A DNA stretch of 37,722 bases from positions 1 to 37,722 of the forward strand of contig CAIJRN010000047.1 of assembly GCA_903823115.1 (NCBI GenBank). Direction: 5' to 3'. Shown in pieces: positions 34,755 to 37,722 of the stretch. Below the pieces are notes generated by a model. The model ran no database searches, had not been told where the DNA came from, and saw only the letters and a list, made by a program, of their open reading frames with translations. Numbering within the stretch: the stretch's first letter is position 1; every line of letters starts with the position of its first letter. Origin of the DNA: an uncultured cyanobacterium (GTDB taxonomy: Bacteria; Cyanobacteriota; Cyanobacteriia; PCC-6307; Cyanobiaceae). The translations under genes and the position numbers were made by a program.

Positions 34755-35585
34755 ATGTCGGAATCCCTTGATTTTTATCTGAAGAGCATCGGCAAGATTC
34801 CGTTGATGACTGCTGACGAGGAAATTCATCTTGGCTCGATCATTCGTGAATGGCGCCAGCACGGGGACCCGCCAGCGGCGCTTGAAAAGCGTGGGCGTCG
34901 AGCGATGAACCGTATGGTCAATGCCAATCTGCGGCTTGTGGTTTCTGCCTGCAAGCACTATCACGCCCGAGCCGCTCATTTGCAGATTGACAGCTTGGAT
35001 TTAATTCAGTCAGCGAATATTGGCCTGATTCGGGCTGTGGAGCTTTTTGACCCTTGTCGTGGTTATAAGTTTTCTACCTACGCTTATTGGTGGATCAAGC
35101 ATGGAATCACGCGCCACTTTCAGGAGCACGCTGGTCCAATTCGCCTGCCGGCTCATCTTGTTGACACAGCGATCAAGGCCCAGGCCATGACGCAGGAAGC
35201 CGGAGATTCTGCGCCACTTTCCGTGGTCGCAGATCGACTTTCTGTTAGTTGTGAGCGCCTCACCTTTGCTCTGGATCGCTATTCGCGCTGTCGGCCATTA
35301 TCGCTTGATCAGAAACTTGGTGGACCGGATGGTGACGGTGTGCTTGGCGATATCGTTCCTGCCAATCAATCTGAGGGACTGGAAGATGACTATGGCTGGG
35401 TTCATGGAGAAATCGCATTGCTGGACCGTCATCAGCGCATGGTTTTGCGTTGTCGTTATGGCCATGAAACTGTCTTGTCCTTGGCTAAAACAGCTGAACA
35501 GCTGGGGATCAGCAAGGCCAGAGTTCAGCGCATTGAGCACAAGGCTCTTCAGCAACTTCGCCGACGCCTGATGCCCGTGGCTTGA
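34755..35585 (+). CDS. Group-2 sigma-70 family sigma factor
   Basis: A 276-residue RpoD-like factor. It opens with a region 1.2-like DFYLKSIGKIPLMTADEEIHLG. Region 2 is ANLRLVVSACKHYH then DLIQSANIGLIRAVELFDPCRGYKFSTYAYWWIKHGITR, the -10 recognition and core-binding part. Region 4 is MVLRCRYGHETVLSLAKTAEQLGISKARVQRIEHKALQQLRRRL. It has no region 1.1, as in non-essential group-2 factors of cyanobacteria, which serve stress and nutrient responses. It follows the PEBP gene after 93 bases. Regulon unknown. Confidence 0.93.
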   Translation: MSESLDFYLKSIGKIPLMTADEEIHLGSIIREWRQHGDPPAALEKRGRRAMNRMVNANLRLVVSACKHYHARAAHLQIDSLDLIQSANIGLIRAVELFDPCRGYKFSTYAYWWIKHGITRHFQEHAGPIRLPAHLVDTAIKAQAMTQEAGDSAPLSVVADRLSVSCERLTFALDRYSRCRPLSLDQKLGGPDGDGVLGDIVPANQSEGLEDDYGWVHGEIALLDRHQRMVLRCRYGHETVLSLAKTAEQLGISKARVQRIEHKALQQLRRRLMPVA

Positions 35586-35774
35586 CAGGCTGGCCTTCTG
35601 CCTTGAAGAAGCCCCAGAGAGCGCTTGGGATGTTCAACCCTTGAAGTAACGTCCTATCCATGTCCCTGTCGGGTCACATTCTCCGGCAACGTGTAACTAC
35701 GGCTAAAGCTTCTATCGATGCGCTCAATGCGGTGGAAGTGTTTGTTTTCCTCTTCCTTGCCCTCTGAGTCCCGT

Positions 35775-36476
35775 ATGTCTGTTCTGCCGCCCCTCTGGCT
35801 TAACCGCCATCAGGCAGGTCTGGCCCTGGCCAAGGCCTGCGCTGCTTGGTGTGACCATGACTCGGACAGCCTGCTGCTGGCTCTGCCGCGGGGCGGGGTG
35901 GCGGTGGCGGCGGCCATGGCTTCGCTGTTGCGATTGCCCCTGGCCTGCTGGTCGGTGCGCAAGATTGCTGATCCCGCCATGCCGGAGCTGGCCATTGGTG
36001 CCGTGGCAGCCCATGGTGTGGTGGTGTGGCGCAATGGCGACGCGGCCAGGCGACGGGCGCAGGCGGCCCAGCAGCAGGGCTGGCTTGAGGGTGAGCTGCA
36101 GGAGCTGGAGCGGCGACGGTGCCTGTTCGGCGATCCCGAGGACGATCAGCTGCGCCATCGCCATTTGATCGTGGTGGATGACGGCATTGCCACCGGCATG
36201 ACCGTGAAGGCCGCCCTGCTGTCGCTGCGCAGTCTGGCGCCGGCTTCTCTGTCTCTGGCGGTGCCTGTGGTCGATCGCTCTGTGGCCGGCGAGCTGGAAC
36301 CTCTGGTGGATCGCCTGGAGGTCCTGGCTCTGGTGGACAACCTCAGGTCTGTAGGGCTCTGGTATCAACACTTCGAGCAGCTCCAGGACCAACAGGTGTT
36401 GGAGCTTCTGCATCACCAGGCCTGCGGTCCTGAGCCCTTGCGCTCCGTGCCTCTCGCAACAGATCCGAGGGCTTGA
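35775..36476 (+). CDS. Phosphoribosyltransferase-fold protein
   Basis: About 233 residues from ATG 35775. SLLLALPRGGVAVAAAMASLL and LIVVDDGIATGMTVKAALLSL are the PRTase signature; the latter is the PRPP-binding loop. It resembles stand-alone PRTases of unknown substrate found in many cyanobacteria. An upstream ATG at 35718 adds 19 doubtful residues. Its 3' end overlaps the convergent AraC-family gene by about 134 bases, so one of the two C-termini could be extended beyond its functional domain. Confidence 0.85.
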   Translation: MSVLPPLWLNRHQAGLALAKACAAWCDHDSDSLLLALPRGGVAVAAAMASLLRLPLACWSVRKIADPAMPELAIGAVAAHGVVVWRNGDAARRRAQAAQQQGWLEGELQELERRRCLFGDPEDDQLRHRHLIVVDDGIATGMTVKAALLSLRSLAPASLSLAVPVVDRSVAGELEPLVDRLEVLALVDNLRSVGLWYQHFEQLQDQQVLELLHHQACGPEPLRSVPLATDPRA

Positions 36477-37482
36477 GGTGAAAACGCTGTTGGAAATCGA
36501 CGCTGAACAGGCTGAGAGAGCGATAGCCGCTGGCCATGGCGATGCTGGCGACGCTGTCTTCGGGGCGGGGATGTTCCAGTAGCTGACGGGCCAGATCCAG
36601 GCGCTGGCTGCGAATCCATTGGGTGGCGGTACAGCCCAGACGCTCACGGAAGGCATATTGCAGGGCGCGGCGCGAATAGTGGCTGCGCGATTCCAGCAAC
36701 GTCAGGTTGAGCGGTTGATCGAGATTGATCTTGATATAATCAAGCAGGTCATCAAAGGCATCCCGTCCCTGGCGTCCCCTGAGTCGCACACGATCAAAGG
36801 AGCTTTCCTGTGCCAGATCTGGCAGCAGCATCACTGCCAAAAGCCGATAGATCTGATCATCCATCTCTAGTTTTTGTGGCAGAATACGGCTGATGTCAAG
36901 AAGCTGACTGGCCTTTTCAATCGCCTCACGCATCATCGTCTGCAACACATTCTGCTGTTGACTTGTAGGTAGAGATATGCAGGAAACGTGGTCCAGTGGC
37001 AGGCTGTCAGCCATCGCTCCTGCGGTTCCGACTCCCATCCGTTGCACTGTCTGGAGCAGACGTTGGCGATCAAGGCGAAAAGTTACAGCACTATAAGAAT
37101 TGCCGGTCCAGCTTACGGGCTGACTCTGGGCTGAATCCAGGCCCGAGAGTACGAGGCAATCGCCGGCGTTCAATCGCCAGGTGTGTCCGTGATGCTTGAG
37201 TATCGCTTCGCCGTCGTAGCTGAGCAGTACTGTTGGTTGCCGCTGAGTGTCAATAAAGGCGGCTGCTGATCCGCCGATACTCGCCTCCATCTCAAGGGAA
37301 CCGATCGAAAGATGGCATCCATAATGCCAGTCGCTCCTGGCCGTGTGGATGCCGTTGAGGACCCTCGGCGGAGCAGTTTCATCACCAATTCGATCAACCC
37401 CAAGACTGGGATCAATCAGTCTCAGATGTTGCTTGAATGGATTGCAAAGTGACGCGGCTTCGGGATGTTGCTCAAATCCCAT
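36343..37482 (-). CDS. AraC-family transcriptional regulator
   Basis: A 379-residue regulator. The N-terminal 250 residues form a cupin-like sensor region (ILKHHGHTWRLNAGDCLVLSG). The C-terminal AraC DNA-binding domain has two helix-turn-helices: LLESRSHYSRRALQYAFRERLGCTATQWIRSQRL and VASIAMASGYRSLSLFSVDFQQRFHLKPSDLLRE. After the domain a 35-residue Pro/Ala/Arg-rich tail runs over the convergent phosphoribosyltransferase gene, and is probably non-functional. Ligand unknown. Confidence 0.88.
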   Translation of the reverse strand: MGFEQHPEAASLCNPFKQHLRLIDPSLGVDRIGDETAPPRVLNGIHTARSDWHYGCHLSIGSLEMEASIGGSAAAFIDTQRQPTVLLSYDGEAILKHHGHTWRLNAGDCLVLSGLDSAQSQPVSWTGNSYSAVTFRLDRQRLLQTVQRMGVGTAGAMADSLPLDHVSCISLPTSQQQNVLQTMMREAIEKASQLLDISRILPQKLEMDDQIYRLLAVMLLPDLAQESSFDRVRLRGRQGRDAFDDLLDYIKINLDQPLNLTLLESRSHYSRRALQYAFRERLGCTATQWIRSQRLDLARQLLEHPRPEDSVASIAMASGYRSLSLFSVDFQQRFHLKPSDLLREARSARAQDRRPGDAEAPTPVGPGAARSVDTRALQT

Positions 37483-37552
37483 TGGTCATCGCCAGCGCAT
37501 GGATGGCAAGCTGAAAAATATCTCGATAACTTCCTCTGCAATCTGGACAATT

Positions 37553-37582
37553 GCTTGACTGGACGTTGCTTGACTTTCTGTT
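37553..37582. repeat. Two 15-bp direct repeats
   Basis: Two adjacent units starting TTGCTTGACT, at 37553 and 37568, upstream of the AraC gene. They share the TTGCTTGA word with the cpcB-cpcA array. The rest of 37483-37722 has no gene I can support. Confidence 0.7.
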
Positions 37583-37722
37583 GGGCACCTCGAAAAATTA
37601 ACAAGGCACTTGATTCCGGCGTGATCTCGTTTATGATTGGTTGAGCAATTATCATGCCAACAGTGGGTCAGAGAGGCTTCTGGGACGAACAGCAAAGAGT
37701 CACAAAGCTCCAGGACAAAAAG

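Overview
The window reads as the chromosome of a GC-rich unicellular cyanobacterium of the Synechococcus/Cyanobium type. Phycocyanin genes (cpcB, cpcA), a KaiB/KaiC pair, hemL of the C5 pathway, glycolate dehydrogenase, an HpsJ-like protein and a group-2 sigma factor all fit this. Taxonomy is inferred from gene content and from family sequences recalled from memory; no search was run.

Layout. 1-6.8 kb (mostly minus strand): an amino-acid ABC transporter (livK, livH, livM cut by the window edge), hemL, and a kaiC-kaiB pair with a 14-C run near the kaiB 3' end. 6.9-9.2 kb: glcD and a TauE/SafE-type exporter. 9.6-10.8 kb: a two-gene phycocyanin operon with a 17-bp tandem array in its spacer. 11-14 kb: a VapBC-type toxin-antitoxin pair, a ChrA-family transporter and an IS630 fragment. 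14.1-21.7 kb: metX, a rhodanese-like protein, a YafJ-type amidotransferase, two sulfate-binding protein genes, two Rrf2 regulators and a CysR-like Crp-family regulator. 22-24.8 kb: a 900-residue DUF11 surface protein. 25-28.1 kb: cysA divergent from cysT-cysW. 28.1-31.6 kb: a decayed second cysA, a 1-Cys peroxiredoxin, a sulfide:quinone oxidoreductase and a decayed sulfonate-binding protein gene. 31.9-37.5 kb: a lower-GC, ordinary region (RHH protein, HpsJ-like, PEBP, sigma factor, phosphoribosyltransferase, AraC regulator).

Main idea. About 23 kb (8.4-31.6 kb) is dominated by sulfur functions: sulfate uptake, sulfite/chromate-type oxyanion transport, sulfide oxidation, methionine synthesis, and sulfur-type regulators. 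Inside it lies a stand-alone phycocyanin pair whose predicted proteins have no methionine except the initiator and only conserved cysteines, including those that carry bilins. This resembles the sulfur-poor phycocyanin (cpc3) that Calothrix PCC 7601 makes under sulfur starvation. I infer a sulfur-starvation island that couples sulfate scavenging to replacement of the light-harvesting antenna with a sulfur-sparing version. A TGTA-N8-TACA activator site with a correctly spaced -10 precedes one sulfate-binding protein gene, a similar box lies upstream of cpcB, and the CysR-like regulator carries an NtcA-like recognition helix that could read such sites. Expression under sulfur stress is inference, not seen.
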